Below are positions 27,099 through 35,650 of a stretch of 64,000 bases of DNA, in pieces. A program made the position numbers and the translations under genes. Under the pieces are notes generated by a model. The model did no database searches and was not told the DNA's origin. It saw nothing but the letters and a program-made list of their open reading frames with translations. The stretch is from Mycobacterium parmense (GTDB taxonomy: Bacteria > Actinomycetota > Actinomycetes > Mycobacteriales > Mycobacteriaceae), in NCBI RefSeq assembly GCF_010730575.1, contig NZ_AP022614.1:2294001-2358000 (forward strand), in the 5' to 3' direction. Each line of letters opens with the position of its first letter. Positions within the stretch are counted from its first letter, which is position 1.

Positions 27099-28317
27099 GC
27101 GCGCCCACTTCGACCTCCGCGGTGAAGGCGTCGAGGCCGTCGCCGCCCCGCGGATAGTCGATGCACAGTTTCTTGTGCGCGGTCAGCGTGTCGGACAGCT
27201 CCTCGAGCGACACGTCGTTGAGGAACCGGCAGGCCCCGATCGGGTCGGGCACCGCGGCCCTCAGCAGGCCGTCGCGGGTGCGCAGGATCGCCGCCGTCGC
27301 CTGCTCGAGAAGCTCGGGGGTGAGGAAGTCCGAGTCCAACGCGAGGCCCAGCGCACTCATGACGTCGAGGATCCGGTCGCGGTCGGCGGCCGTCAGATAC
27401 CCGCGCCGTTCGGCGAGGGTGACCGAAAGCGCCATGTCGATGTTGATCGCATGGCCGTGGAAGAACGGCGTCGGCGGTGCCAGCTCCAGCGTCGGACTCC
27501 ACGTGTGGCCGAAGGCGATCACCCGGTCGAGGTCCATCTCGTGCAGATTCGGCGCTTCGAGTTCGAGCATGGTGGCGATGGCCTGATGGGTCAGTCGCCT
27601 CGACAGCGAACGCAGCTCGGGATCGTCGCGCAGATAACCGAACCGGGTCGCCAGCAGGTCGGGGCCGTAGATCTCGATCAGGTCGAAGATCTCGGCGTTG
27701 CCCACCACCGCGATCTTGATCAACTCGGCGATACCGTTGCGCACCTGCGCCTCTGGGAGCGTCTTGAGGAAGGAGAAGTCCAACAGCACCTGCTGGGAGG
27801 CGTGGTAGGCGCCCAGCCGATTCTTGTGCTTGCCGTGGTTGACGGCGACCTTGATCGACACGCTGGCGTCGATCAGACCGATCAAAGTCGTCGGAATCCT
27901 GACGTACGGCGTGTTGCGCCGGTAGCTCGCGCAGGCGAATCCGGCCACGTCGGTGGTCAATCCACCGCCGACCACCAGCACGGGCTCGGTGCGCACCAAG
28001 CCGAACGCGTCGAACTCGGTGACGATGCGCTCGAAGGTGGCCAACGACTTGGCCGTCTCGTGGATGCCGACGGGGACCACCGTCAGGGCGATCTTGTGAC
28101 GCGCGAAGTAGTGCCGCACCGCCCGCCCGTAAAGGGCGTAGACCACTTCGTCGATCACCATCAGCGCGCGGCCGTAACGTCGGTAGATGTCGGCCAGCTC
28201 GGGACGCCCGGGGTCGAACACGCCGTCGACGTAGGTCAGGTCGTACTCGATGCGTTCGTATCCTTCGACGTGAAATCCGTTGTCACCGACGGCGACCCGA
28301 GTACGAGCGTGGCTCAT
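27091..28317 (-). CDS. mysA: 2-demethyl-4-deoxygadusol synthase (sedoheptulose-7-phosphate cyclase), MysA
   Basis: A 408-residue NAD- and metal-dependent cyclase of the dehydroquinate-synthase superfamily; it converts sedoheptulose 7-phosphate to 2-demethyl-4-deoxygadusol. Diagnostic segments match cyanobacterial DDG synthase rather than AroB or [22 protein letters not shown] at the N-terminus, [80 protein letters not shown] with FHGHA (metal-site His), [10 protein letters not shown] and YPRGGDG. Start ATG 28317 overlaps the HAD-like gene by four bases. Cyclase-subtype residues were not checked against an alignment. Confidence 0.92.
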   Translation of the reverse strand: MSHARTRVAVGDNGFHVEGYERIEYDLTYVDGVFDPGRPELADIYRRYGRALMVIDEVVYALYGRAVRHYFARHKIALTVVPVGIHETAKSLATFERIVTEFDAFGLVRTEPVLVVGGGLTTDVAGFACASYRRNTPYVRIPTTLIGLIDASVSIKVAVNHGKHKNRLGAYHASQQVLLDFSFLKTLPEAQVRNGIAELIKIAVVGNAEIFDLIEIYGPDLLATRFGYLRDDPELRSLSRRLTHQAIATMLELEAPNLHEMDLDRVIAFGHTWSPTLELAPPTPFFHGHAINIDMALSVTLAERRGYLTAADRDRILDVMSALGLALDSDFLTPELLEQATAAILRTRDGLLRAAVPDPIGACRFLNDVSLEELSDTLTAHKKLCIDYPRGGDGLDAFTAEVEVGARG

Positions 28318-29006
28318 CGAGCGTCTCCTTCCAGGTTCTGGTCGCTCGCGGCCAACTCCGCGACGCGTGCCGCGTCGAGCTCGTCGGCAACTTCCGTCGC
28401 GCCGTCGAACCGTGACCCGGCGGTGTTCTCGTTGGGAAACGCGATGCATCGCAGGCCTGCCGCGGTGGCCGCGCGCACACCCCCGACGTTGTCCTCGATC
28501 GCGACGGCACTGCCGGCGGTCACGCCCAGCCGGTCGAGTGCCAACCGATACGACGACGGGTCGGGTTTCGGGTCGGCGACGTCGTCGGCGTCGACGACCA
28601 CATCGAAGGTGCCGGGGGAAATGTGGGGCGAGAGGGAGTCGAGCAGCGCGCTGACGTTGGCCTTCGAGGTGGTCGTCACCAGGCCGAGGTGAAAATTCTC
28701 CCGCTTGGCGTGCTCGATCGTGGCCAGGACGCCGGGTCGCGGCATCAGCGGGCGGTCCCTCAACAGTCCCTGGAAGATGCGCGATTTCGTCGCATGCACG
28801 GCCCCGGCGTCGACGTCGGCACCACGATTGGCGGCGTAATCGGCGATGCGTCGCGCACCGCCGCTTGACCCCAGCATCGACCGGTAGTCCTCCCGGGTCC
28901 ACGACCAGTCCAGACCGTGCTCGGCGAAAGCATCGTTGAATGCCTGTCGTTGCAGTTCGGACGTGTCGGCCAGGGTGCTGAGCGAGCCGAATAAGACAGC
29001 AGACAT
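28314..29006 (-). CDS. HAD-like protein lacking motif I aspartates
   Basis: A 230-residue haloacid-dehalogenase-fold protein of the beta-phosphoglucomutase-like group. Motif II (LVTTTSKAN), motif III Lys ([10 protein letters not shown]) and motif IV (AIEDNVGG) are intact, but motif I, normally DxDGTL at the N-terminus, reads [13 protein letters not shown]: both catalytic aspartates are replaced. It should not act as a phosphatase by the normal mechanism. The ATG at 29006 has an AGAGAGGA ribosome site; its stop overlaps mysA, so a stoichiometric accessory or substrate-handing role for the cyclase is possible. Divergent N-termini upstream add nothing HAD-like. Confidence 0.85.
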   Translation of the reverse strand: MSAVLFGSLSTLADTSELQRQAFNDAFAEHGLDWSWTREDYRSMLGSSGGARRIADYAANRGADVDAGAVHATKSRIFQGLLRDRPLMPRPGVLATIEHAKRENFHLGLVTTTSKANVSALLDSLSPHISPGTFDVVVDADDVADPKPDPSSYRLALDRLGVTAGSAVAIEDNVGGVRAATAAGLRCIAFPNENTAGSRFDGATEVADELDAARVAELAASDQNLEGDAR

Positions 29007-29124
29007 GGATTCCTCTCTCGACCGGACACCGCGTCGGTCGATCAGGTGGTGCGCATGATGGGTACACACGGCCCCCGCAGGGGCGTGGCGGACGCCTGGG
29101 TCTCGACGTCGATTGATTGAAAAA

Positions 29125-29192
29125 GTCCAGACAGCCCGATACTGGACATAAAGTTCATTAGTACACACATTTGCCCCTAATGCAAAGTGTGT
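29125..29192. promoter_or_regulatory. Candidate promoter/operator region of the mysA sub-operon
   Basis: Within the 248-base gap between the serine hydrolase and the HAD-like gene is an unusually AT-rich stretch with two dyads: GTCCAG/CTGGAC at 29125-29130 and 29142-29147, and ACACACATTTGC paired with GCAAAGTGTGT at 29163-29192 (one-base bulge). They lie 120-185 bases upstream of the HAD-like start. The regulator is unknown. Confidence 0.5.
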
Positions 29193-29254
29193 TCATCACA
29201 CAAGTTGGGACGCGTCGGACCGACGGGAGGTGAAGTGCCGTTTTGCCGGCCCGC

Positions 29255-30442
29255 CTAGCTGTAGCCGGCGACCCCGGCCAGTTCGCGTGCCACCGCGTCG
29301 AAGGCGTGCAACGTGGCCCACAGCAGCTGCGGGTCCCCCGCGTCCGGCTGGGTGGACAACTTGGCCGCGACCAACTCCGCGGCGCGGTTGACGTAGATCA
29401 TCTGACCGCACATGCCCTGGCACAGCACGACATTGCTGCCCGGGTAGGGAAACCACACCTGGTTGCGGTACATCCCGCCCGGCATGTCGGTGTCGACGGG
29501 GCTGGCGGCGAACGCCTGACGCGAATCGGGGCCGCCCTCGAGCGTGTCGGCGACCCACGACGCCGGCACCACCTGCCGGCCGGCCAACGAGACGCCGTCA
29601 TGCAGGAACAGCGAGCCGAACCGGATCATGTCGGTCAGGCAGGCGTTGATGCCGCCGTCGAAGAATCCGGTGCCTTCAGAGTCGACCCCGATGGTGGCGT
29701 CGCATTGGGCCCCGATGCGGCTCCACAGCAACTCCGACATCAATTCGGGCATTCGCCGCGCGGCCGCCGCCTCGCAGATCCAGCCGAGGACGTCGGTCTC
29801 GCAGGATCGGTATTCGAACGGACCGCCGTGCGCCGACTTCCGCCGCAGGGTCAGCAGGAAGTCGCGCAGCGTGGCGGGGACGTCGGCGCTGGTCCGCGGA
29901 GCCCATCCCATCGCCTGGTCGAGGACGTGTATCTGCGCGGTGGGGTGAAGGTAATCGTCGGAGAAGTCGATACCCGACCGCATGTCGAGCAGGTTGCGCA
30001 CGGTCGCACCGGCGTAGCCGCAATTCGCCAGGGCGGGAACGTAGGTCGTCACCGCAGCGTCCAGCTCGATCGCACCGGCCCCGTGCAGCGCGCCCACGAC
30101 GGCGGCCACCAGCGACTTACTCACCGAGAACAGCAGGTGGCGGGTGTGGGCGCCCATGGCGTCGAGATACTCCTCGGCCACCAACGCACCGCGGTGGGCG
30201 ACGGCCCACCCGTCGGTGGCGGTGCGGGCCATCACCGCGCCGACGGTGGTGGCCACCGAGTCGGGCGTGGTCAGGGCGATGTCGGCGATCGGAGCCCTGG
30301 CTGCGGGCAGCTCGGCTACCGGTCCGGCGCCGCGCGGGATCACCGCCGTCGGCACGACGTGTTCGACGTTCTGCAACGACCACCGCGCATATGGCTCGGA
30401 GAGCCAGTTTTCCAGCGATATACCCGCCGGGCGGCCGCTCAC
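29255..30442 (-). CDS. Serine hydrolase, class C beta-lactamase/NylB-like
   Basis: A 395-residue penicillin-binding-fold hydrolase. The SxxK motif is FSVSKSLVAAVVG (around residue 115), the second motif is YRSCETDVLGW, which is typical of 6-aminohexanoate-dimer hydrolase (NylB)-like enzymes, and the C-terminal GMCGQMIYVN region replaces KTG. No signal peptide, so it acts in the cytoplasm. Its GTG at 30442 overlaps the upstream ATP-grasp gene by four bases. Enzymes of this group cleave amide or ester bonds; beside three ATP-grasp ligases it could trim or transfer an amino-acid arm. Function is inferred. Confidence 0.87.
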   Translation of the reverse strand: MSGRPAGISLENWLSEPYARWSLQNVEHVVPTAVIPRGAGPVAELPAARAPIADIALTTPDSVATTVGAVMARTATDGWAVAHRGALVAEEYLDAMGAHTRHLLFSVSKSLVAAVVGALHGAGAIELDAAVTTYVPALANCGYAGATVRNLLDMRSGIDFSDDYLHPTAQIHVLDQAMGWAPRTSADVPATLRDFLLTLRRKSAHGGPFEYRSCETDVLGWICEAAAARRMPELMSELLWSRIGAQCDATIGVDSEGTGFFDGGINACLTDMIRFGSLFLHDGVSLAGRQVVPASWVADTLEGGPDSRQAFAASPVDTDMPGGMYRNQVWFPYPGSNVVLCQGMCGQMIYVNRAAELVAAKLSTQPDAGDPQLLWATLHAFDAVARELAGVAGYS

Positions 30443-31902
30443 GCGCGCGCGACGAGCCGTGAGACGATCGGCGCGGCCGGCGTCAGGGGCGTCGAGACGA
30501 ACTTCGCCTTCATGCCCTTGACCCAGCGCCGGCAGCGCTCGCTGAGCTGATAGTCGTCGGTCTGCAAGTGTGAGCGGGTGACGAGCACGCCGAGCTGGGC
30601 GCCCTCGGAGCGCAGGTCGCCGGGGGCCGCGACGCGCATGTAGAAGGCCTCGGACCCGTCGAGCAATGTGGCCCAGTCGTTGGCGGGCCGTGCAAAAGAG
30701 ACGCGGCCGTCGTCGTCGATGCGCCACACACCGGTGCGTGGCGTCGCGGTGAAGATCTCGAGGTCCGGCGACGTCTCAGTGATGACCACCTGGCCCCAGA
30801 CCTCGTCCTCGCCGTAGCCGCGCTCCCAGCGCTCGTTGATCTCGTCGATGTCGAGCTCGTAGTCCACGTCCATGTACTCGAGCAGGTGGAAGAGGAACAG
30901 CGGCATGTCGGCGTAGGCCTCGGTGGTCAGGTTCGTCATCGGGCTGGCGCCGGACAGGCGCGGATTCACCTCGCCGAGATACAGCTCGTCGGAGTCGAGG
31001 TCGTGCAGAAGGTCCACCTCGAAGTAGCCGCGGTAACCCTCTCGGCGCATGACGTCGCCCAGCTTTCCCACCATTTGCCGCGCGGCGTGCGTCTGGGCGG
31101 GCGGGAGCACCTCGCGCCAGATGTCGTTGCCGCACCAGCTGCCCCGGTGCGGCGTCAACTCGGAATAGCCGACGAGGCTCGTCATCGCGGGACCGATCAC
31201 GGTGCCGTGCCGGGTCACGGCGCCCTCGAGGCACACCTCGACGTTGCGGATGCGCTTCATCACCTTGAGGTCTTGGCCGACCAGGTTACCGGCGTACTTG
31301 TCCCAGTCGGCCTGCCCGTGCACGAAGAACGTCCCGCTGCCGGCGTTGCCGTAAGCGATCGAGATGACCAGGTCGTCTCCCAAGCCGCTGTGTTGTGCGA
31401 GCGCCAGCAGTTCGTCGTAGGAGCCGGCCCGCCCGATCGTGTTGGGCACGCTCGGCACACCCGCCTCGTCGGCCAGGCGCGTCATGACGATCTTGGAGCC
31501 CAGGCGCTGGCGCAGTTCGATCGGCGGGTGCATGATCTCGAGGCCGGCCTGGCGCGCCAGGCCCTGGATCTCCTCGTTGAGCATCACGAAGCAGACCTTG
31601 CCACCAGGGCCTTTGCCCGCGATGAAGTCGAGCGTCTCGGGGTCCGACAACAGGTGGCTGCACACCTCGTCCATCGAGTCGAAATCGCGGCGGTCGCGTC
31701 GCCGGGGCACGAACACGCGCGAGTGGGTGCCCTCGAAAGAGTCAAAGTAGGTCAGGTAGAAGAAGTTTCGTATCCAGCGGTCAACGCCCAGCAGGTTGAA
31801 CGGCGTCGGCGAGATGAAATACAGCGGAACGGTGTTGGTGTGGAAGAACGCGCGGATCTCCGACAGGCCGTTCAGCTTGCGGCGCGGCTCTGCGGCGGTC
31901 AC
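30439..31902 (-). CDS. ATP-grasp ligase of unknown substrate
   Basis: A 487-residue carbamoyl-phosphate-synthase/biotin-carboxylase-like ATP-grasp protein. Residues about 140-345 hold the ATP-grasp fold: LGSKIVMTRLADEAGVPSVP, the glycine-rich SIAYGNAGSGT loop, EVCLEGAV, and YLGEVNPRLSGASPM as the Mg-binding E-x-N motif. The first 140 and the last 140 residues are not a known domain to me. It is the promoter-proximal gene of the minus-strand cluster, coupled to the serine hydrolase. ATP-grasp enzymes of this type usually form amide bonds with amino-acid substrates. It starts at a GTG. Confidence 0.85.
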   Translation of the reverse strand: MTAAEPRRKLNGLSEIRAFFHTNTVPLYFISPTPFNLLGVDRWIRNFFYLTYFDSFEGTHSRVFVPRRRDRRDFDSMDEVCSHLLSDPETLDFIAGKGPGGKVCFVMLNEEIQGLARQAGLEIMHPPIELRQRLGSKIVMTRLADEAGVPSVPNTIGRAGSYDELLALAQHSGLGDDLVISIAYGNAGSGTFFVHGQADWDKYAGNLVGQDLKVMKRIRNVEVCLEGAVTRHGTVIGPAMTSLVGYSELTPHRGSWCGNDIWREVLPPAQTHAARQMVGKLGDVMRREGYRGYFEVDLLHDLDSDELYLGEVNPRLSGASPMTNLTTEAYADMPLFLFHLLEYMDVDYELDIDEINERWERGYGEDEVWGQVVITETSPDLEIFTATPRTGVWRIDDDGRVSFARPANDWATLLDGSEAFYMRVAAPGDLRSEGAQLGVLVTRSHLQTDDYQLSERCRRWVKGMKAKFVSTPLTPAAPIVSRLVARA

Positions 31903-32237
31903 CGGCTCACCCGCCTCGGTGGCTCGGTCGATGCGACGGCGGTGAGCTCACGGACCTCCATTTCTCAAGTGTGCACCAGCCCCCGAGCGCGCGTAAGGCC
32001 CGGCCGTATCGGCGCTCGCCGGGCAATTGCGTGATCCCCGGCGGATCCTGGGGCAAATTCCGTTGACCCACAGTAATTTTCGATCGTGTCGGTCCACCCG
32101 GGCAGTCGCCGATCGGGCAATTGACTCAGCCCACCCGCCACCGAAAATTTGCGAGAGCCGGGAATTCCTCGATCGGCCCGGCTAGCATTTGGTTGCCGGC
32201 CCGGGGGTTGCCGCACCGTCGTGGATGGGAACCGCCG
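31903..32237. other. Divergent intergenic region between the mys-type cluster and the PE gene
   Basis: A 335-base gap without a credible gene. It must carry the promoters for the minus-strand ATP-grasp gene and for the plus-strand PE gene. It is AT-richer around 32055-32085 and 32140-32160. A TTGACC at 32062 could be a -35 element for the PE gene, but I see no convincing -10 or operator. Confidence 0.4.
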
Positions 32238-33545
32238 ATGTCTTCGTACGTGATCGCAGCACCCGAGGCTATCGCCGCGGCGTCGCTGGATTTGGCCGGC
32301 ATCGGCGAGGCGATCAAGGAGGCCGCCGCCGCGTGGGCGCCCTCGACCACCAGGATTGCCCCGGCTGCCGGCGACGAGGTGTCGGTGGCCGTCGCCCGCT
32401 TCTTCGGCAGCTATGCCCGGCAGATTCAGGCGCTCAGCGCGCAGATGACGCTGTCTCACGCCGAATTCGTGCGCGCGTTGAGCGGGTCAGGGACCGCGTA
32501 CACGGCCACCGAGGCCGCGAACGTGTCACCGCTGCAGACGCTGCTGTCGGGTAGCGGGGTCGGGACCGGGGGCGCCGCCGCGTCGGCCGCTGCCACCAAC
32601 GGGGTGACCGGGGTCAGGGTGGGATTCTCCTTGCTCGAGATTCCGGTCGGCCCGTTCTCCGTCTTCGGGTATCAGATCGGTCCGTTCAATTTCCCCGCCC
32701 CCGCACACTGGTATTTCCCAACCCAGGCGAACGGCTCAGTACAGGCCAACGGTGTCATCTACCTCCAACACGGCTTCGGGGCGACCGGGTGGTTCTACCA
32801 GCCGCTCGCGATGCAGCTGGCGCAGCAGACCGACAGCGTGGTGGTCGTGCCCACCCTTCCGTCGATTCCTCTGCCGTTCGGTCTGTGGCTCAACGGGACG
32901 GGATTGCAGCAAGGTGTGGCGTCGCTGTTCCTCGGCAGTGAGCCGGCGCTGAACATGAGCGCGCACCAGGCGGGTCTGCAGGGCACGCTGCCGCTCGATT
33001 TCATCATGACGGGGCACTCCGCCGGCGGTGGCCTGGCCACGATCGCCGCAGGCGACTACATCGCCGACATCGGAGCCAATGCCGCCAGCAACCACCTTCT
33101 CGGTGTGGTGATGTTCGACGGGGTCGCCTCGAATTCCTCGGCCTTCGCGACGTCGATCGCCAACCTGCAGGCGCTGCACATCCCCGACTATGTGGTCGCA
33201 GCGGCGCCCCAACCGTGGAACGCGTTCGGTGCCACCACCAACGAACTCATCAGCCTCTACCCGGGGCAGTTCGTCGGGGTCGAGCTGGTCAACGGATCCC
33301 ACGTGGACTCGATGCTGGGCAGGACTCCGCTGACCGACTTCATCCTCCAGTTGGTGACCCGGTTCTCGCCGCCCGGCAACACCGCGGCGGTCTACACGCT
33401 GTCCTCGGGCTGGATCAACGACATCTACGCCGGCGCGGGCCCGACCAACCCGATGTACGGCATCTACGGCCCCACCGGCGGGTACCTGCCCCCCGGCGGT
33501 CAGCAGATCGTCCTGGGCCCGGCCACCGGGATCGTGCTCGGATAG
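32238..33545 (+). CDS. PE-family protein with C-terminal alpha/beta hydrolase domain
   Basis: A 435-residue protein. Residues 1-92 are a PE domain (MSSYVIAAPEAIAAAS...) with the type VII secretion signal YxxxE present as YTATE after it. After a Gly/Ala linker, residues about 130-420 form an alpha/beta hydrolase (PE-PPE domain type): LQHGFGATGWF oxyanion region, GHSAGGG nucleophile elbow with Ser in the middle, and a C-terminal NGSHVDSM region that could hold the His. No PPE partner gene is adjacent. Likely exported by an ESX system as a surface lipase or esterase. ATG 32238 chosen because PE homology begins there. Confidence 0.9.
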   Translation: MSSYVIAAPEAIAAASLDLAGIGEAIKEAAAAWAPSTTRIAPAAGDEVSVAVARFFGSYARQIQALSAQMTLSHAEFVRALSGSGTAYTATEAANVSPLQTLLSGSGVGTGGAAASAAATNGVTGVRVGFSLLEIPVGPFSVFGYQIGPFNFPAPAHWYFPTQANGSVQANGVIYLQHGFGATGWFYQPLAMQLAQQTDSVVVVPTLPSIPLPFGLWLNGTGLQQGVASLFLGSEPALNMSAHQAGLQGTLPLDFIMTGHSAGGGLATIAAGDYIADIGANAASNHLLGVVMFDGVASNSSAFATSIANLQALHIPDYVVAAAPQPWNAFGATTNELISLYPGQFVGVELVNGSHVDSMLGRTPLTDFILQLVTRFSPPGNTAAVYTLSSGWINDIYAGAGPTNPMYGIYGPTGGYLPPGGQQIVLGPATGIVLG

Positions 33546-33565
33546 TTCGCGGGACCTGGCCGGCG

Positions 33566-33862
33566 CTACTGGCCGCGGACGGACTCGAGTCGCCGGCTCA
33601 CCCGCGCCAACGCCTCGTCGAAGACCTCCACCTTCTCGACGCGTCGCTCGTTGGCCGGCTGGGCGGCCCCGCGCGCACCCTCGGCCTCCACCCGCGCCGC
33701 GCCCCGGCGCCGCAGCAGGCTGAAGTTCTTCTCGCGCGCGGTCCGCAGCCGGCCCTGCAGATCCTTCAGCTGACTTTCGTCCATGCGCTCCAGGGCGGCG
33801 GGGTGACTCTCGCCGATCAACGAACTTTCCTGCTGGGTCAGGTTCACCTGGTGGTTGCTCAC
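33566..33862 (-). CDS. Small basic coiled-coil hypothetical protein
   Basis: A 98-residue protein from GTG 33862 (117 residues if an upstream ATG at 33919 is used). It is rich in Glu, Arg and Gln with long helices (SQLKDLQGRLRTAREKNFSLLRRRG), no Cys, and no export signal. Convergent with the PE gene, 20 bases apart. The LLRRRGAARVEAEGARGAAQPA segment gives a basic patch that could contact nucleic acid. I do not recognise a family. Codon usage (high third-position GC) supports translation of this strand. Confidence 0.65.
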   Translation of the reverse strand: MSNHQVNLTQQESSLIGESHPAALERMDESQLKDLQGRLRTAREKNFSLLRRRGAARVEAEGARGAAQPANERRVEKVEVFDEALARVSRRLESVRGQ

Positions 33863-33991
33863 CGTAGATTCATAGCCTGTGCCGGTCGCACCGGCGCGCC
33901 GAATTGCCCGACCGCTCACCGAACCTTCACGTCAGGACCATCTCGAGTTCAACCCGATCCCCCGATCGACATTCCTGGGCCGACGACGTTC

Positions 33992-34948
33992 CTAACCCGG
34001 CGACCGATTCAGCCCTGTGACGTCTCGGAAAGCGTCGACGAGCGGCGAGAGCACCTCGACGGCCCGGTCGCCGCGCTCGGGCACCGCGATGGTGAACCTG
34101 ACATCGGTGACGCCCACGGCGACCAGCCCTGGGACAGGCGCGACCGACGCCTCGTAGTCGATCGACCCGCCGTCACGCTTCACGGCGCGCGCGGCGCCTT
34201 GGACCTGCAGATCGCTGGGGTCGCCGCCGTGGGCGCGCACCTTGTCCTTCATCGCCACGATCGCGGCCGGAAGGTCGGCGAACGCCGATCCCCAGGGAAT
34301 CCAGCCGCTGCCGAAGCGGGCGATTCGCCGGGCGACAGCGTCGTTGACTGTTCCGCTGATCCAGCAGGGCACTCCGCCGGGTTGCACCGGCTTGGGCATC
34401 TGATGGATCGCGTCGAAGGACAATTCAGGCGAGTCGTACGAGGCGCGCTGCTCGGTCCAGAGCGTCTTGCAGACTTCGAGCGTGTGATCCAGCAGCCGCC
34501 CCCTACGAGCGAACGGCAGTCCCGCGGCGTCGTATTCCTCTCGCTGCCAGCCCACCCCGACCCCGAGGTCGATTCGGCCTCCGGAGAGCACGTCGAGCGT
34601 CGCGAGCTGCTTGGCCAGCACCGCGGGCCGCCGCAGCGCGGCCAGCAGTATCGACGTCCCGAGCCTGATGCGCTCGGTGCCGGCCGCGATCGCCGTGAGG
34701 ACGATCAGCGGCTCCAGCCAGCTCCCGTCGGGCCCGGTGGGCTGGCGGCCGCCGGACGCCCCGCCCACGGAGGGATCGGCGTAGGCCTCGAGATTCTCGC
34801 CGAAAACCACGTGGTCGGAAACCACCACGCGGTCGATGCCGGCAATGTCCATGGCCTGCGCCGACGCCAGTGTTGCGGCCCAGTCATGTTGCGGACCATC
34901 GGTGAACGTCCTCAGGTACAACGAGATTTGCGGATCGCGCGCCATCAT
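33992..34948 (-). CDS. F420-dependent LLM-class oxidoreductase
   Basis: A 318-residue luciferase-like monooxygenase fold protein. Characteristic segments are DHVVFGENLEAYADPS, the RLGTSILLAALRRPAVLAKQLATLDVLSGGR strand-helix, and LGVGVGWQREEYDAAG, typical of the F420-dependent mycobacterial LLM group (Rv-type TIGR03619-like). The substrate is unknown; such enzymes reduce or oxidise lipophilic or redox-cycling compounds with F420. Starts at the tandem ATG at 34948/34945, preceded by GGTAGGGCG. No operon partner on this strand. Confidence 0.88.
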   Translation of the reverse strand: MMARDPQISLYLRTFTDGPQHDWAATLASAQAMDIAGIDRVVVSDHVVFGENLEAYADPSVGGASGGRQPTGPDGSWLEPLIVLTAIAAGTERIRLGTSILLAALRRPAVLAKQLATLDVLSGGRIDLGVGVGWQREEYDAAGLPFARRGRLLDHTLEVCKTLWTEQRASYDSPELSFDAIHQMPKPVQPGGVPCWISGTVNDAVARRIARFGSGWIPWGSAFADLPAAIVAMKDKVRAHGGDPSDLQVQGAARAVKRDGGSIDYEASVAPVPGLVAVGVTDVRFTIAVPERGDRAVEVLSPLVDAFRDVTGLNRSPG

Positions 34949-35185
34949 CGCCCTACCTGCCAGGATTGATCCTGCGAAGGGCAACTGCGCTCGCCGCCGA
35001 CCCTCATGTGTTCGGCCATTGCCCGCAAAACGCGTGATGTGGGGCCGTCGTCACCGCTCTCTCGCATCGAGAACCGACGGAAGTCAGCCATGACGTCCCA
35101 CGTCTGGTGGGCCGCAGCTGTAATCACCTCGCGCACGCTACTCGACCTCAGCACGACACTCTCAACCACGTACTGCTATGCCTTC

Positions 35186-35377
35186 CCGGCGGAGCTGACG
35201 CCAACCGGGCTGCGGTTGCCGCCGTCGAGCGCGAGGGACCTGCTGGCTGGGCGCCCTGACTTGGCAGGCCAGTCTGTGCTACGGATACCGACAGAGAACT
35301 GGTCGACCACCGACGACGATGTTGACCGCTCGGCCGAAGCGATAATTGCTGCCGCGCATACTGTTTCGTCACAGTGA
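35186..35377 (+). pseudogene. Gene fragment, possibly C-terminus of a PLP-dependent enzyme
   Basis: The last 63 codons of a longer open frame contain LAGQSVLRIPTENWSTTDDDVDR followed by an AEAIIAAA helix, the kind of C-terminal strand-helix found in PLP-dependent decarboxylases and aminotransferases. Nothing upstream in any frame continues such a protein, and the remaining part of the frame (35006-35185) is unlike a coding sequence. It looks like a decayed remnant. Family assignment is weak. Confidence 0.3.
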
Positions 35378-35420
35378 GGCCATCAGGTGCCGCGGTTGCA
35401 TTTCGTCTTTGAGGGTACGG

Positions 35421-35549
35421 TCAGCGCGGGCGGGCCGCCGGACGAATCTCCTTGATGGTGTTGTCCACCAAGCCCTTCGCGGCGAAACAGGCCAGGGCCG
35501 CGTCGAGGATGTCCCGTCTCCTGTCGTCTTTCGACGGAGCGATCTCTAC
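35421..35549 (-). pseudogene. TetR N-terminal stub (truncated)
   Basis: The frame reads APSKDDRRRDILDAALACF, then AAKGLVDNTIKEI, the classic first two helices of a TetR DNA-binding domain, then runs into PAARPR and a stop before the recognition helix. No ligand domain follows in any frame. It is a decayed TetR gene, next to another apparent gene fragment, which marks this 35.0-35.6 kb stretch as a graveyard between intact genes. Confidence 0.6.
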
Positions 35550-35650
35550 TATTAGAGGAATTCTCGGACCCCGAGAATGGTTGGCTGCGTTCTTGATTCC
35601 TGTGCATCCGCCCCGCACGTTCGGACCCGCATTGTTCATAAACTGTGGCG

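Noticed and set aside
27091..28317. AroB (3-dehydroquinate synthase) or EEVS
   Set aside because: The [13 protein letters not shown] start, GAYHAS and FHGHA segments match DDG synthase better, and mysC and mysD follow directly; no shikimate or aminocyclitol kinase/transaminase gene is nearby.
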